Positions 7,869-16,381 of a stretch of DNA of 64,000 nucleotides are shown here, piece after piece. The stretch covers positions 62,001-126,000 of the forward strand of contig JADFAD010000005.1 of assembly GCA_015665455.1 (NCBI GenBank). The letters run 5' to 3'. A program made the translations under genes and the position numbers. The notes under the pieces are model-generated. The model was not told the origin of the DNA. It did not search any database and was given only the letters and a program-made list of their open reading frames with translations. The DNA comes from Oceanospirillaceae bacterium. Lineage in GTDB: Bacteria > Pseudomonadota > Gammaproteobacteria > Pseudomonadales > Litoribrevibacteraceae. Within the stretch, counting starts at the first letter, position 1. Each line of letters starts with the position of its first letter.

Positions 7869-9314
7869 ATGATTGTTTTGCCCACAGAGAAGCGTTTTGA
7901 TTGGAAGCATGCACCGGTCATGCTATTCAGCATTGCAATCATCAATATACTGGTATTTTTTCTTTATCAATCCGCAGATCAAAGTAAATACATCAACGCT
8001 TTAGAAAGTTATGAACATAATAATCTGCTCAGAACAGAGTGACCTGCATACCAAAACTTTTTAGACAGTCTCGACGAAAGAGAGCTTCTCAACGAGTTAA
8101 ACCAACAATTCAACAATGAGCGCTACTCAAGCATAGTGGAGTACATTGTCGGTGATGAAGCGTTCTACCAATATATCTTGAACAATGAAGAGCTACTGTA
8201 CTTCGACCCATATAAAACCAACGACGACTTTCAAAACTGGCGACGTAAAAGAAACGAAGTCGATGACTATTTCTATTCAATCAGTACATTTCAGGGAGGG
8301 CTAATTCCCGAACAACTCAGTGCTTCGACACTCATCAGTTACCAGTTTCTGCATGGTGATTTTTATCATTTATTGGGTAACCTGTTCTTTCTTATTTTCT
8401 GTGGATTTGCAGTGGAAGCCGCTCTGGGGGCATGGTTATTCTTAGGCCTTTATTTGGCTTCAGGAATCACCGGAGGACTGCTCTATACCCTGCTGGATCT
8501 GGACAGTAACATCCCTTTGGTTGGTGCATCAGGTGCGATTTCTGGTGTTATGGCCATGTATTTGGGAATTTTCAGACTACGCAAGATTGAGTTCTTTTAT
8601 TGGGTTTTCGTTTTTGCTGGCTACTTCCGCGCGCCCGCTTTGCTGGTGCTTCCTTTCTACATAGGAAAAGAGCTGTTGGATTATTTCCTTAACCCAAATT
8701 CAGGCGTTGCCTTTATGTGCCACACAGGAGGCTTTATAGGTGGCGGAGCATTAATGGCCATCTGTTATAAACTAAAACCAGAATTAATTAACAATGAATA
8801 CGTTGAAGAAAACCAAGAAGCGCCTCCTGAACGTCAATCTCTCGCCAAAATTTATACACATATTGATCAGTTTCGTTTTGAACAAGCCTTTAATGCAATA
8901 CACAAACATGAGCGCGAATACGGCAAAGAGTTTGACTTAACACTACTTCGTTTCCAACTTACTCACGCGCTGAATGAAGAAGCCCGAATAGAAAGCCTAA
9001 TTGATCTCATAAATACCCAGCCATTTACCCATCAACAGACATCCAAACTCGCTAACGCTTGGCAAGAGAGCAAAGCAATTCACAATGAACTTGATACGAA
9101 AGACACAGTTCAACTGGCAATGAATTTAATATCACCAGAACACCTTCCCCTTGTGGAAGAGATTTTTAATCGTCTCTACAGCAATAAACCAGAAGATCCA
9201 CGTTTAGTAGGCTTAGCTCAAAAGCTGGCGTTCATCTTCGAAAAACAGAAAGACAAAGGAAAAGCCAAGCAATATCAAACCATTGCAGACCACCATTCAC
9301 AGGGGAATATTTAA
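7869..9314 (+). pseudogene. rhomboid-family protease locus interrupted by an in-frame TGA
   Basis: Reading from the ATG at 7869, which has a strong AAGGA Shine-Dalgarno, gives 57 codons with a first transmembrane segment (MLFSIAIINILVFFLY). The frame then meets TGA at 8040-8042. The same frame continues without further stops to 9314 and encodes the whole catalytic rhomboid core. A TGG-to-TGA change would explain it. The base after the stop is C, a context known to be leaky for UGA, so low readthrough is possible. Alternatives are a sequencing error or a recent nonsense mutation. The downstream reading frame looks undamaged, so any loss is recent. Confidence 0.7.
8136..9314 (+). CDS. rhomboid-family intramembrane serine protease (downstream open part)
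   Basis: Multi-pass membrane protease of the rhomboid family, which cuts transmembrane segments of substrates. This open part has the H-x(4)-H-x(3)-N signature region (HGDFYHLLGNLFF), the catalytic serine S132 in VGASGAISG and the catalytic histidine H196 in CHTGGF. After the last TM (about 205) comes a soluble region of about 180 residues with helical, TPR-like character. The GTG at 8136 has no Shine-Dalgarno, so the natural start was almost certainly the ATG at 7869, upstream of the TGA. The stop codon overlaps the next gene's ATG (TAATG), so the two are translationally coupled. Loss of the first TM may impair function. Confidence 0.8.
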   Translation: MEYIVGDEAFYQYILNNEELLYFDPYKTNDDFQNWRRKRNEVDDYFYSISTFQGGLIPEQLSASTLISYQFLHGDFYHLLGNLFFLIFCGFAVEAALGAWLFLGLYLASGITGGLLYTLLDLDSNIPLVGASGAISGVMAMYLGIFRLRKIEFFYWVFVFAGYFRAPALLVLPFYIGKELLDYFLNPNSGVAFMCHTGGFIGGGALMAICYKLKPELINNEYVEENQEAPPERQSLAKIYTHIDQFRFEQAFNAIHKHEREYGKEFDLTLLRFQLTHALNEEARIESLIDLINTQPFTHQQTSKLANAWQESKAIHNELDTKDTVQLAMNLISPEHLPLVEEIFNRLYSNKPEDPRLVGLAQKLAFIFEKQKDKGKAKQYQTIADHHSQGNI

Positions 9315-10810
9315 TGTCTTACTGTAAATATCATCCTTTAAACACGGCTCAATTTAGCTGCCATGAATGTGATTGTAACCTCTGTAAACGTTGCATAAAT
9401 GAAGGTAGGAACGCATCCAAGCATCGCTGCTTCTCGTGTGAAAACGAAGTCACTTCTTTAGGCGCTGCGATCAATGTTGCTCCCTTCTGGCGACGTATCG
9501 ATCAAGCCTTTAAATACCCTTTAGCGACGGAAGTGTTGGTGATGATCGGTCTACTCTCGCTAATGACGACGCTGGCTTCATTTTTAGCACTGCCTTTAAT
9601 GGCCGCACTCAACCTCATCGGCGGCGCCATTATTATTAAATACTGCTTTAATTGTCTTTCTGCCACTGCAAAAGGAAGAATGTCACCACCCGATTTTAAA
9701 GATTCCTACGAAGGCAGTATTCTGCTCATCTTTAAATTAACTTTTATCGTAGTTGTTCTCAGCGCCATTGCGATAGCAGCTTACGCCTTTTTAAATCCCG
9801 CTTTTGGCAGTCTACTTGGCTTTTTATTGATTACGGCTTTCCCTGCAATCATCATTTTATACGCCATTACAGAGAATATATTTGAAGCCGTTAATCCGTT
9901 AAAAATTATAAGTCTCATTTTAAGGATCGGACTCCCCTATGGCCTGATTCTAGGTATTCTCTTAATCATGATTACGTCGGTTGGGATTCTTAGTGATCTT
10001 ATTATTTATAAACAAACAGCAATCACCCTAGTATTTCAGTCCGCTGTGGCTAACTATTATTTAATCGTCATGTTCCACATCATGGGATATATGATCTTTC
10101 AATATCAAAATGACTTGGGCTATTCCGCTGAAGCTGACGACCAAAACAAAGACCCTATACGCTCTGAACCGGAAAAGATTTGTGCAAAAATACATATCAT
10201 GATCAAAGAAGGTCATTGGCACCTCGTCGATGAAACATTCAAAAACGCCCTTACTCGATTTAAAGAACATCCCCAACTGAACTCCGAGTATTTTCTATAT
10301 ACATTGTCTTTACTGCCTTCTCATCCTTCTGATGCAGAAAAGCAGCAGGAAGCATGCGTGATTTTTGGCCGCTATTTCATGTTTCTAATTAAAAACCATC
10401 AGGAACACAGGTTATATGTCGATTACTCAAAAGTACTGTTAGTTATGACGCATTACCAACCTGAAGAAGCCAGATTACGCTTCGAGCTCGCAAAAACTAG
10501 CTCGGAAAATGGAAACACCAAACAAGCAGTAAAACTCCTGTATGGTTTGCATAAATCCCATCCAAGTTTTATGCATCTCATTCCTGCTTATGAGCTGCTC
10601 GCAGATGAACTTGAAACACTTCCCAATATGGAGAAACAAGTAACTCAATGTCGAAAATTAGTCTCTGCGCTTAAGGAGCGAAACCCCACAGACTTGATCC
10701 CAAATGAAGCCGTCGAAGAAACGTCAAATGGAAAAGAAACAGACAATAGTTTGGATGACTATCAGAAAACTGAAAATAAAGGCTTGGCTCCCATCGAGTA
10801 CAAACCTTAG
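9314..10810 (+). CDS. zinc-finger (B-box-like) multi-pass membrane protein with TPR-like tail
   Basis: Unnamed 498-residue protein. The first about 45 residues hold Cys/His pairs in a B-box or RING-like pattern (CKYHP, CHECDCNLCKRC, HRCFSC) that probably bind two zinc ions. Then come about five or six transmembrane segments between residues 70 and 275. A cytoplasmic helical tail of about 200 residues resembles TPR repeats (for example ARLRFELAKTSSENGNTKQAVKLLYGL). It overlaps the rhomboid stop by one base, so both are made from one transcript and probably work together, for example with this protein as substrate, adaptor or partner. That role is inference. A hairpin terminator follows within 10 bp. 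Confidence 0.8.
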   Translation: MSYCKYHPLNTAQFSCHECDCNLCKRCINEGRNASKHRCFSCENEVTSLGAAINVAPFWRRIDQAFKYPLATEVLVMIGLLSLMTTLASFLALPLMAALNLIGGAIIIKYCFNCLSATAKGRMSPPDFKDSYEGSILLIFKLTFIVVVLSAIAIAAYAFLNPAFGSLLGFLLITAFPAIIILYAITENIFEAVNPLKIISLILRIGLPYGLILGILLIMITSVGILSDLIIYKQTAITLVFQSAVANYYLIVMFHIMGYMIFQYQNDLGYSAEADDQNKDPIRSEPEKICAKIHIMIKEGHWHLVDETFKNALTRFKEHPQLNSEYFLYTLSLLPSHPSDAEKQQEACVIFGRYFMFLIKNHQEHRLYVDYSKVLLVMTHYQPEEARLRFELAKTSSENGNTKQAVKLLYGLHKSHPSFMHLIPAYELLADELETLPNMEKQVTQCRKLVSALKERNPTDLIPNEAVEETSNGKETDNSLDDYQKTENKGLAPIEYKP

Positions 10811-10818
10811 ACGCAATG

Positions 10819-10838
10819 AAAGCCCGAAAGGGCTTTTC
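10819..10838. terminator. rho-independent terminator between convergent genes
   Basis: aaagccc-gaaa-gggcttt followed by TTCTT. It ends the rhomboid/zinc-finger operon and abuts the alkC stop codon from the other side, so it may serve both. Confidence 0.8.
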
Positions 10839-11978
10839 TTAAGAACCGGATAAGCAAGCTTGTTCGATCGGCTCTAATTCAAACTGCCCAAGCTCATGCA
10901 TCACGCCATTTAACATCACATCCACTTTATGAACACCGGGGTAATGCTTTCTTGTGCTCATTTCGGCCAAAGAAACTTTTTTACCCAATGATATTATCTC
11001 ATTAGGTTTTAACGTCACCGACTTCATTTTGAAGACTTTTGGGCTAGGCTTTCCATTCGCTTTCATAAAATGAATTCTAAAGTCGACCATCACAGACTGG
11101 GTGATTTGATCTTGGTTATGTAAATCAAAACTGATATGAACTGAGTTCCCCATTTTAGGTTTGGGTGGTGACATATTTTCCGCTTGTATCACCAGTTTCG
11201 AATTTGGCTGAAAGCCAAGAATGGCCAACGCTTTCGGGTCTGCTCGCTTTACAGCAGATCTTAACGCATGACGAACAACCCATTGTCGATCTTCAGATGC
11301 GTCAACCATCCAACGCTCAGCTACATCCACAAGTATTTGAGGGTGATCTTTGCCGATGTCATTCAAATTATTCGCCACTGAACGGCGAACAAAAAGTTCT
11401 GGATCATCTTTAAGTATTTCCAGTATCTCTAGCACTGGCGCAGGATCTTTTTGAAAGCTTGGCAAACGTTGAGCCCAAGGCAATCGAGGTCGAGTGCCTT
11501 CGGAAGCCAAACGACGAATGTGTACATCAGAATCTAATGCCCATATTCCCAGACGCTTCATGGTTTTTTCTGGGTACTTTTCAATGAACGCACGAATACT
11601 GAACTCAGCAGAAAAACGCTGTGTTAGTTCATATTGGGCATTCATTGATTCTTCAAAATGATCTAACCCAAACTCAGAAACAAAGAGAACATGAGGGAAA
11701 TACAAAAATGGACTCATGCCAAAATAATCAGTCCGTTCTAATTTAGCGCCAAGAGAATCTACAAGAACGTTAATCGCTTCAGAGTATTTAGATGGCAAAT
11801 AATCACGGAGTACATGAGCGATATGAAGCGCTCGGCCTTTTAATTCAAGACCCTCATAATCCACCAATACCTGTTCAATAAAACCTTCAGCATCAAATTC
11901 AGAGTAAACATCTACGAGCATAGCAGCTATGTTCTTTGGGATTTCTGGGCCAAACTGATGCTTTAAAGACTCTGCCAT
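10839..11978 (-). CDS. alkC: AlkC-type DNA glycosylase (HEAT-like repeats plus C-terminal Ig-like domain)
   Basis: Base-excision repair glycosylase of the AlkC/AlkD superfamily; AlkC removes small N3-alkylated bases such as 3-methyladenine and 3-methylcytosine. Residues about 1-265 form helical HEAT-like repeats with the family segment ASEGTRPRLPWAQRLP (about 159-174) and RRSVANNLNDI. Residues about 275-372 are beta-rich and match the Ig-like domain described for the AlkC-alpha subgroup. The 379-residue length fits that two-domain form. The ATG at 11978 follows AGGA by seven bases. The gene is monocistronic. Assignment to AlkC rather than another COG4335 member rests on recalled family features. 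Confidence 0.85.
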   Translation of the reverse strand: MAESLKHQFGPEIPKNIAAMLVDVYSEFDAEGFIEQVLVDYEGLELKGRALHIAHVLRDYLPSKYSEAINVLVDSLGAKLERTDYFGMSPFLYFPHVLFVSEFGLDHFEESMNAQYELTQRFSAEFSIRAFIEKYPEKTMKRLGIWALDSDVHIRRLASEGTRPRLPWAQRLPSFQKDPAPVLEILEILKDDPELFVRRSVANNLNDIGKDHPQILVDVAERWMVDASEDRQWVVRHALRSAVKRADPKALAILGFQPNSKLVIQAENMSPPKPKMGNSVHISFDLHNQDQITQSVMVDFRIHFMKANGKPSPKVFKMKSVTLKPNEIISLGKKVSLAEMSTRKHYPGVHKVDVMLNGVMHELGQFELEPIEQACLSGS

Positions 11979-12035
11979 GGTGAGTTCCTAATAATGGATT
12001 TACGATTTTAATGGTTATCTGGCAGGTATGCTCTC

Positions 12036-12064
12036 AAAACCTACTGACAGGTTTTGTCAGTAGG
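12036..12064 (-). terminator. rho-independent terminator of the small secreted protein gene
   Basis: Perfect 10-bp stem (cctactgaca / tgtcagtagg), 5-nt loop. On the minus strand it is followed by TTTTG, downstream of the gene at 12096-12509. Confidence 0.75.
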
Positions 12065-12095
12065 CTTTCAAGAATGTTCTTTTATCGCAGGAAAC

Positions 12096-12509
12096 TCATT
12101 CTGTGGATAAGTTACACCGCCCTTTTATTGAGTATAGAATCCGCCAACTTAAATCAGCACCATAGGCTTTTTGAATAACGTACGTAAAAACGTGTTCTTT
12201 GGTCATATAAAACACACCAAAGAAACCCTCTTTTTGAATGCACCGATACTGACTTTCACAATTTTCAAAAATAGGGCTGGAATCATTATTTTCTATCAAA
12301 CGCCAACGATCATGTTGGTGTACCGTATCATCGTCATGATGATGCTCATCAGTCAGTCGTAAACGAAACTTTGAAACATCATAAATTAAAGCTTGGATGC
12401 CAACATTCCCACCGTTTTCAACACCGGCGCCCGCCTCTCCTACACATAAGTATGATTGAGAAAACGTGAACTGAGAAACGAAACACAACACTAAGCTCAA
12501 GTACTTCAT
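12096..12509 (-). CDS. small secreted protein of unknown function with a His/Asp-rich loop
   Basis: A 137-residue protein with a clear N-terminal signal peptide (MKYLSLVLCFVSQFTFSQS). I do not recognise the mature part. It contains a His/Asp-rich stretch (DEHHHDDDTVHQHD, about 55-68) that could bind divalent metals, and four cysteines in the mature chain that could form disulfides in the periplasm. It has its own terminator and lies between alkC and the GlxA-type gene, both transcribed separately. Metal binding is a guess from composition. Confidence 0.7.
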   Translation of the reverse strand: MKYLSLVLCFVSQFTFSQSYLCVGEAGAGVENGGNVGIQALIYDVSKFRLRLTDEHHHDDDTVHQHDRWRLIENNDSSPIFENCESQYRCIQKEGFFGVFYMTKEHVFTYVIQKAYGADLSWRILYSIKGRCNLSTE

Positions 12510-12843
12510 GATCTTGACGCCTTATGTTCAGTGAGGTCGCCTTTCCTGCGCATAGATCTCGACATCCAGTACACATTCAGATTTGAGATACACAGCCAAA
12601 AGACCTTTGTTCATAGCAAGCGCTTCAAATCCAAGTTAGAACAACACTGGTTGATTTTTAAACAGAACATTTAGATTTTAGCAAACTTTATAGAACTCTG
12701 TTGATCCAGTATTTAAAAGCAAAAAGCTTATTCCTGATGTTTTTCTTATCCATGTCTAATTAAAGGTATTTAATAAATTACCACAACAAGGGTACACTGC
12801 CGCACCAAAACCAAACCTACAAGACAGCTTTTCAGGAATAATC
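12510..12843. other. intergenic region between divergent genes
   Basis: About 330 bp, A+T rich, no credible ORF or strong hairpin. The right end provides AGGAA for the regulator gene. Confidence 0.5.
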
Positions 12844-13641
12844 ATGGATGATTTCCCCAAACCTAAAACCGTTTGCTTCGTATTATTTGATGGGGTTCAA
12901 ATCTTGGACGTCTCAGGCCCAGCGGAAGTTTTAAGCCAGGCCAACACGATTACAGGAAAAAAGATCTACGACATCATATATGTCAGTAGTAGCCCTACAG
13001 GCCAAGTCATGACATCTTCTGGCATTCGCTTCGTTACCGATCCTCTACCTCAATTAGAACAATTGGATGTGATTGTTTTACCGGGTGGCTACGATGTATT
13101 AATCAACGAAGACACCGAAGATAAGAAGCTCATGGATTGGTTACAAACCACCGTAAAAAAGACGGACTTGAAAATTTCGATATGTTTAGGTGCCTTTATT
13201 CTTGGCGAGCTAGGCCTCCTATCCAATAAAAAAGTAACCACCCACTGGCAGGGTATCTCAACTCTTAAAGAGCGATTTTCCGATGCTAACGTAATGAACG
13301 ACATTCTTCATATTAAAGATAAAGACGTGTGGTCTTCAGCCGCCATATTAACTGGTATCGACATGATGCTTGCAATGGTAAAAAAAGATATTAACAACGC
13401 CGTTGCGTTAGAAATCGCCCGAATTTTAGGCATATATCTGTTCCGAGAAGGCAACCAACCTCAAATTTCGGCCGCTATTAATTTCCAATCCAAAATACAA
13501 GACGCCTCCTTACTTACCCTTATATCGTGGTTAGAAAATCGCTTAGATGCCCAAATTACGATTGAAGAAATGGCAAATTTCTCTGCAATGTCTGTTCGTA
13601 GCTTGCACCGAAAGTGCCAAACCACATTCCAACGACAGTGA
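12844..13641 (+). CDS. GlxA-type regulator (DJ-1/PfpI domain plus AraC HTH), C-terminally truncated
   Basis: Family members combine an N-terminal DJ-1/PfpI-like sensor with a C-terminal AraC DNA-binding domain and usually run to about 320 residues. Here the DJ-1/PfpI part is complete (about 8-185), including the nucleophile-elbow cysteine in SICLGAF and the following GLLSNKKVTTHW. The AraC domain starts near residue 218 and its first helix-turn-helix (IEEMANFSAMSVRSLHRKC) is present. The reading frame then stops at residue 265, so the second HTH is missing. None of the three frames downstream resembles the lost part, so this is a deletion rather than a simple frameshift. The ATG has a good AGGAA site. 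It may be a decaying regulator or a DJ-1 domain protein with a vestigial tail. Confidence 0.75.
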   Translation: MDDFPKPKTVCFVLFDGVQILDVSGPAEVLSQANTITGKKIYDIIYVSSSPTGQVMTSSGIRFVTDPLPQLEQLDVIVLPGGYDVLINEDTEDKKLMDWLQTTVKKTDLKISICLGAFILGELGLLSNKKVTTHWQGISTLKERFSDANVMNDILHIKDKDVWSSAAILTGIDMMLAMVKKDINNAVALEIARILGIYLFREGNQPQISAAINFQSKIQDASLLTLISWLENRLDAQITIEEMANFSAMSVRSLHRKCQTTFQRQ

Positions 13642-13814
13642 GTGCCAATTCAGTAAATTATTGACCAGATAACTAAGTAGACGTGATTAAAAAATGTAAG
13701 GTGTGGTCTCTTCACAAGGCCGAGCTATGAATCCCGTTTTAAGAAGCGGACGGTTTAAGCTCAACTGAATATTTGACGGCTCCTACAAAAAGTCGAAAAC
13801 AGGACGTTTTAATC

Positions 13815-14330
13815 ATGCAACAACTAAGAAAACCTCTTTCCCTTTTCGTTCTCAGTGCATTAATTTCAGCTTGTAGCGGAGGCAGTAGCTCCAGCTCAAC
13901 CCCTTCACCTGAAACACCAGATACAGACCCAGATGCAGTGACACTTTCCGGGAAAGTACTCGCACCTGATAATGACACGCCTCTCTCAGGCGCAACAGTT
14001 TATATTCCTGCAGCGCCTCAAGCGTCAAAGAACTCAATCACAACGACTAAATCGTTAGCCGGGGCGTCTATCTCCAACCCTGAAACTCAAAGCCAAGGCG
14101 TATTCTTTGCCTCCGAAGCGTTAACGCAATGCAACGCGCCCACTCAAGACTACTTAATTTACACATGTACCAATCCCGATGGCACGTTCAGTTTATCCTT
14201 AACCACCGAGTCAGAATCAATTGACTTATCCATAGAGAAAGGCGTTTTCAATTTTACAAGCAACACGGATGTTGATGCTGACACCAAAGAAGTTGACTTC
14301 GGTGATCTACCTATCCCGAAAGTAATATAG
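13815..14330 (+). CDS. lipoprotein with carboxypeptidase-regulatory-like domain (N-terminal part of split gene)
   Basis: The chain starts with a lipoprotein signal ending LSALISAC, giving a lipid-modified cysteine, followed by a Ser/Thr/Pro-rich tether (SGGSSSSSTPSPETPDTDP). The next part (about 45 to 165) resembles a carboxypeptidase regulatory-like Ig fold (VTLSGKVLAPDNDTPLSGAT, then NPDGTFSLSL). The ATG at 13815 is preferred over a TTG at 13773 because only the ATG gives a normal signal peptide. Probably exported and membrane anchored. Confidence 0.6.
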   Translation: MQQLRKPLSLFVLSALISACSGGSSSSSTPSPETPDTDPDAVTLSGKVLAPDNDTPLSGATVYIPAAPQASKNSITTTKSLAGASISNPETQSQGVFFASEALTQCNAPTQDYLIYTCTNPDGTFSLSLTTESESIDLSIEKGVFNFTSNTDVDADTKEVDFGDLPIPKVI

Positions 14331-14362
14331 AAATCGCCGTCATCGCTGGCGCATATGACCGG

Positions 14363-15151
14363 ATGGAAGACATTCTTGCTAAATTAGGTTTCGGAGAAGT
14401 GGATCCAACCACTCACCAGCTTATAGCAGGTACTGAGAAATTCGATATATATGATCCAACGGATCTGGATGAAAACTATCCGAGCCTAGAAACTCTGTTC
14501 GAAGATGACCCTGCTACCCAAAAACCTAGATTATTTAACTACGACATCATCTTCATCAACTGTGATGATTCCCCAAACAGTTACTTGCTGCCTCAAGATC
14601 CAGAAACTACGACTCTGATCCGAGACTATGTAAACCAAGGTGGTCGGTTATACGTGACGGACTTATCTTACGATTACATTGAACACGCTTTCCCCGAATA
14701 TATTGACTTCTTACACAGCGATGACTCAGAGGAAAATGAACCTGAATTAATCAATATCGCAGAGTACGGCTTTTGGGGGATAACGCCGGATGCTCAAATC
14801 CACAACGATCAATTAACCGCCTGGCTAGCTAACGTCACTTGCGAAGGAGGTTCATGCTTAAACGACGATGACACGGTGACAATTAAAGGGTTCCTACGGT
14901 ATTGGGCATTAATGAATGGAGCTGAACCGTCCATGACTGACGAGGTCACCACTTGGGTCAGTGGACCTGTAGTCTGGGCTGATATCTTTGCCGACACCTT
15001 CGAACAAGAAGGCATAAAACCTTTGACAGTGACGTTTGATTTTGGGCAAGGACGGGTTTTATACACCTCTTACCACACAGAAGATGAAGACCCTGTTGCT
15101 GGTTTTTGGCCACAAGAACGAATTCTTCAATACTTAATCTTTGAGATGTAA
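14363..15151 (+). CDS. ThuA/amidotransferase-like domain (C-terminal part of split lipoprotein)
   Basis: About 262 residues with the look of a flavodoxin-like, ThuA or class I amidotransferase-like fold: a strand plus FINCDD, then LIRDYVNQGGRLYVTDLSYDY, and near the end GRVLYTSYHTEDE. Such domains occur in surface lipoproteins but the activity is unknown. The ATG at 14363 has no Shine-Dalgarno and the frame is open and protein-like for at least 15 codons upstream, so this is unlikely to be an independent gene. It is followed by a strong terminator. Confidence 0.55.
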   Translation: MEDILAKLGFGEVDPTTHQLIAGTEKFDIYDPTDLDENYPSLETLFEDDPATQKPRLFNYDIIFINCDDSPNSYLLPQDPETTTLIRDYVNQGGRLYVTDLSYDYIEHAFPEYIDFLHSDDSEENEPELINIAEYGFWGITPDAQIHNDQLTAWLANVTCEGGSCLNDDDTVTIKGFLRYWALMNGAEPSMTDEVTTWVSGPVVWADIFADTFEQEGIKPLTVTFDFGQGRVLYTSYHTEDEDPVAGFWPQERILQYLIFEM

Positions 15152-15181
15152 GTCTGTTTGAGAGTAGGAAGCTAGGAGTAA

Positions 15182-15214
15182 GGAATGGAGAGTCACGATT
15201 CTCCATTCCATTTT
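15182..15214 (+). terminator. rho-independent terminator after the split lipoprotein gene
   Basis: Perfect 10-bp stem (ggaatggaga / tctccattcc) around an 8-nt loop, followed by ATTTTCTTCC. Confidence 0.75.
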
Positions 15215-15420
15215 CTTCCTTATATACATTCTCAGTGATTGTTTAAGTCAATACGTTAGCTAGTGACTGATAATTCAAAGACCTATAGACGATTCTTAGG
15301 TTGAATTCTGAATTATTTCATCTATCTTATTTAAATCACTACTAAACTGTTTCAGTTATGCTGCCGATAAATCAAGTTAAGTATTTTTATAAGCATTAAT
15401 AGAAACTACGAGAGAAGAGA

Positions 15421-15978
15421 ATGGCTGAAGACGATAAAGAACAGGAAGAACTCTCCGAAGAACAGAAAATCCAGATATTAGAGAAAAAGAATACCTCTCT
15501 AAAAATGCTGACCACCGTTTTAGGAGGTATCAGCTTTGTGCTTTTATTAGGTATCGGGACTTTAGGTTATCTTTTGGCCGATAAACCTGCGGTTGAATTT
15601 ACGACCACCACTGAAACAAGCGAACTGAAAAACAAAGTCGAAGTTCAGCAAGCCAATTTAGAAAAGCTCACAGCGCAATTTGAGCTATTGGCTCAACAAC
15701 GCAGCAGTGCTGCTGGCATACCTCGTGAAGCCGCTATTGAAGCACAAAGAGATGTCATTCGTTTAATCAAACTCATGCAAAGCAGTATGCGTGATGAGTC
15801 AAGAATGATTAAAGGTGCACGCTCATGGTACGAACATTACAATCAACTTCTTGAAGCGCTACGCCAAAAAGCTAAAGACAGAATAATTAAACTCGGTTCG
15901 CAACCACCTCCGGATGCAGACCCAGTTAAAAAGAAAAAGAGCACAAAGAGTGATGATTTCTCAGAAGCACTCTTCTAG
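15421..15978 (+). CDS. single-pass membrane protein with coiled coil, unknown function
   Basis: A 185-residue protein with no recognised family. Residues 1-28 are acidic and predicted cytoplasmic. One transmembrane helix follows (about 30-52, MLTTVLGGISFVLLLGIGTL). Then comes a periplasmic helical region with coiled-coil character (about 62-95) and a second helix rich in basic residues. The tail is PPPDADPVKKKKSTKSDD. The ATG at 15421 has GAGAAGAG just upstream. It is a single-gene unit closed by a strong terminator. The layout recalls small envelope scaffold proteins, but no role can be assigned. Confidence 0.75.
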   Translation: MAEDDKEQEELSEEQKIQILEKKNTSLKMLTTVLGGISFVLLLGIGTLGYLLADKPAVEFTTTTETSELKNKVEVQQANLEKLTAQFELLAQQRSSAAGIPREAAIEAQRDVIRLIKLMQSSMRDESRMIKGARSWYEHYNQLLEALRQKAKDRIIKLGSQPPPDADPVKKKKSTKSDDFSEALF

Positions 15979-15980
15979 AC

Positions 15981-16004
15981 AAAGGGCCTAAAGGCCCTTT
16001 TTTT
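15981..16004 (+). terminator. rho-independent terminator
   Basis: aaagggcc-taaa-ggcccttt followed by four more T. It starts two bases after the stop of the preceding membrane protein. Confidence 0.92.
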
Positions 16005-16381
16005 GTATCCACTAACTGTACTCACAAAGAAAACATCATCAGTAATTCCCTATAGCCGATGTAATCTTGTTCTTACATGCTGTAAATTGCCAACTTCAAA
16101 CATTTCTCTATAATGTGATAAGTGCCACATAAAAATCGGACATTAATCACCGACCTTCTATTCTTCGTACAAAAACCCTCTTAAAAGCCAAACTTTAGCA
16201 TTAAACCACTACAGAAAAACTTCTTATTTTTGAAGGATATATCTCACAAAAATCACATAAAGAGCCGTTTCATTTCTCGACTTTGGTGTCTCATGAATTG
16301 AACTTATGCAAGCCGTTTTGATTGCTATATTTACCTCCAGAAGGAAGAACACAGTAAGCACTTATGCTTTGGGGGAATAAG
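16005..16381. other. intergenic region
   Basis: About 375 bp, A+T rich, no credible ORF. It ends with a GGGGGA Shine-Dalgarno for the next gene. Confidence 0.5.

Larger units (their letters stand above)
13815..15151 (+). pseudogene. lipoprotein gene split by a -1 frameshift near 14320
   Basis: Two adjacent frames read as one protein. The first runs DFGDLPIP and then reaches TAG at 14328. The second is open upstream of its own ATG and reads PESNIEIAVIAGAYDRMEDIL across the junction, far before any start codon of its own. A single missing base at about 14316-14330 would restore one protein of about 445 residues. No convincing slippery heptamer is present, so programmed frameshifting is unlikely. 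A sequencing error is possible. Confidence 0.65.

Noticed and set aside
8040-8042. TGA in the rhomboid gene as a selenocysteine codon
   Set aside because: No SECIS-like hairpin follows directly, and rhomboids have no known selenoprotein form; the position fits a Trp codon changed by one base.
14316-14330. Programmed -1 frameshift in the lipoprotein gene
   Set aside because: No proper slippery heptamer (the A-site codon would not re-pair) and no downstream stimulator was seen.
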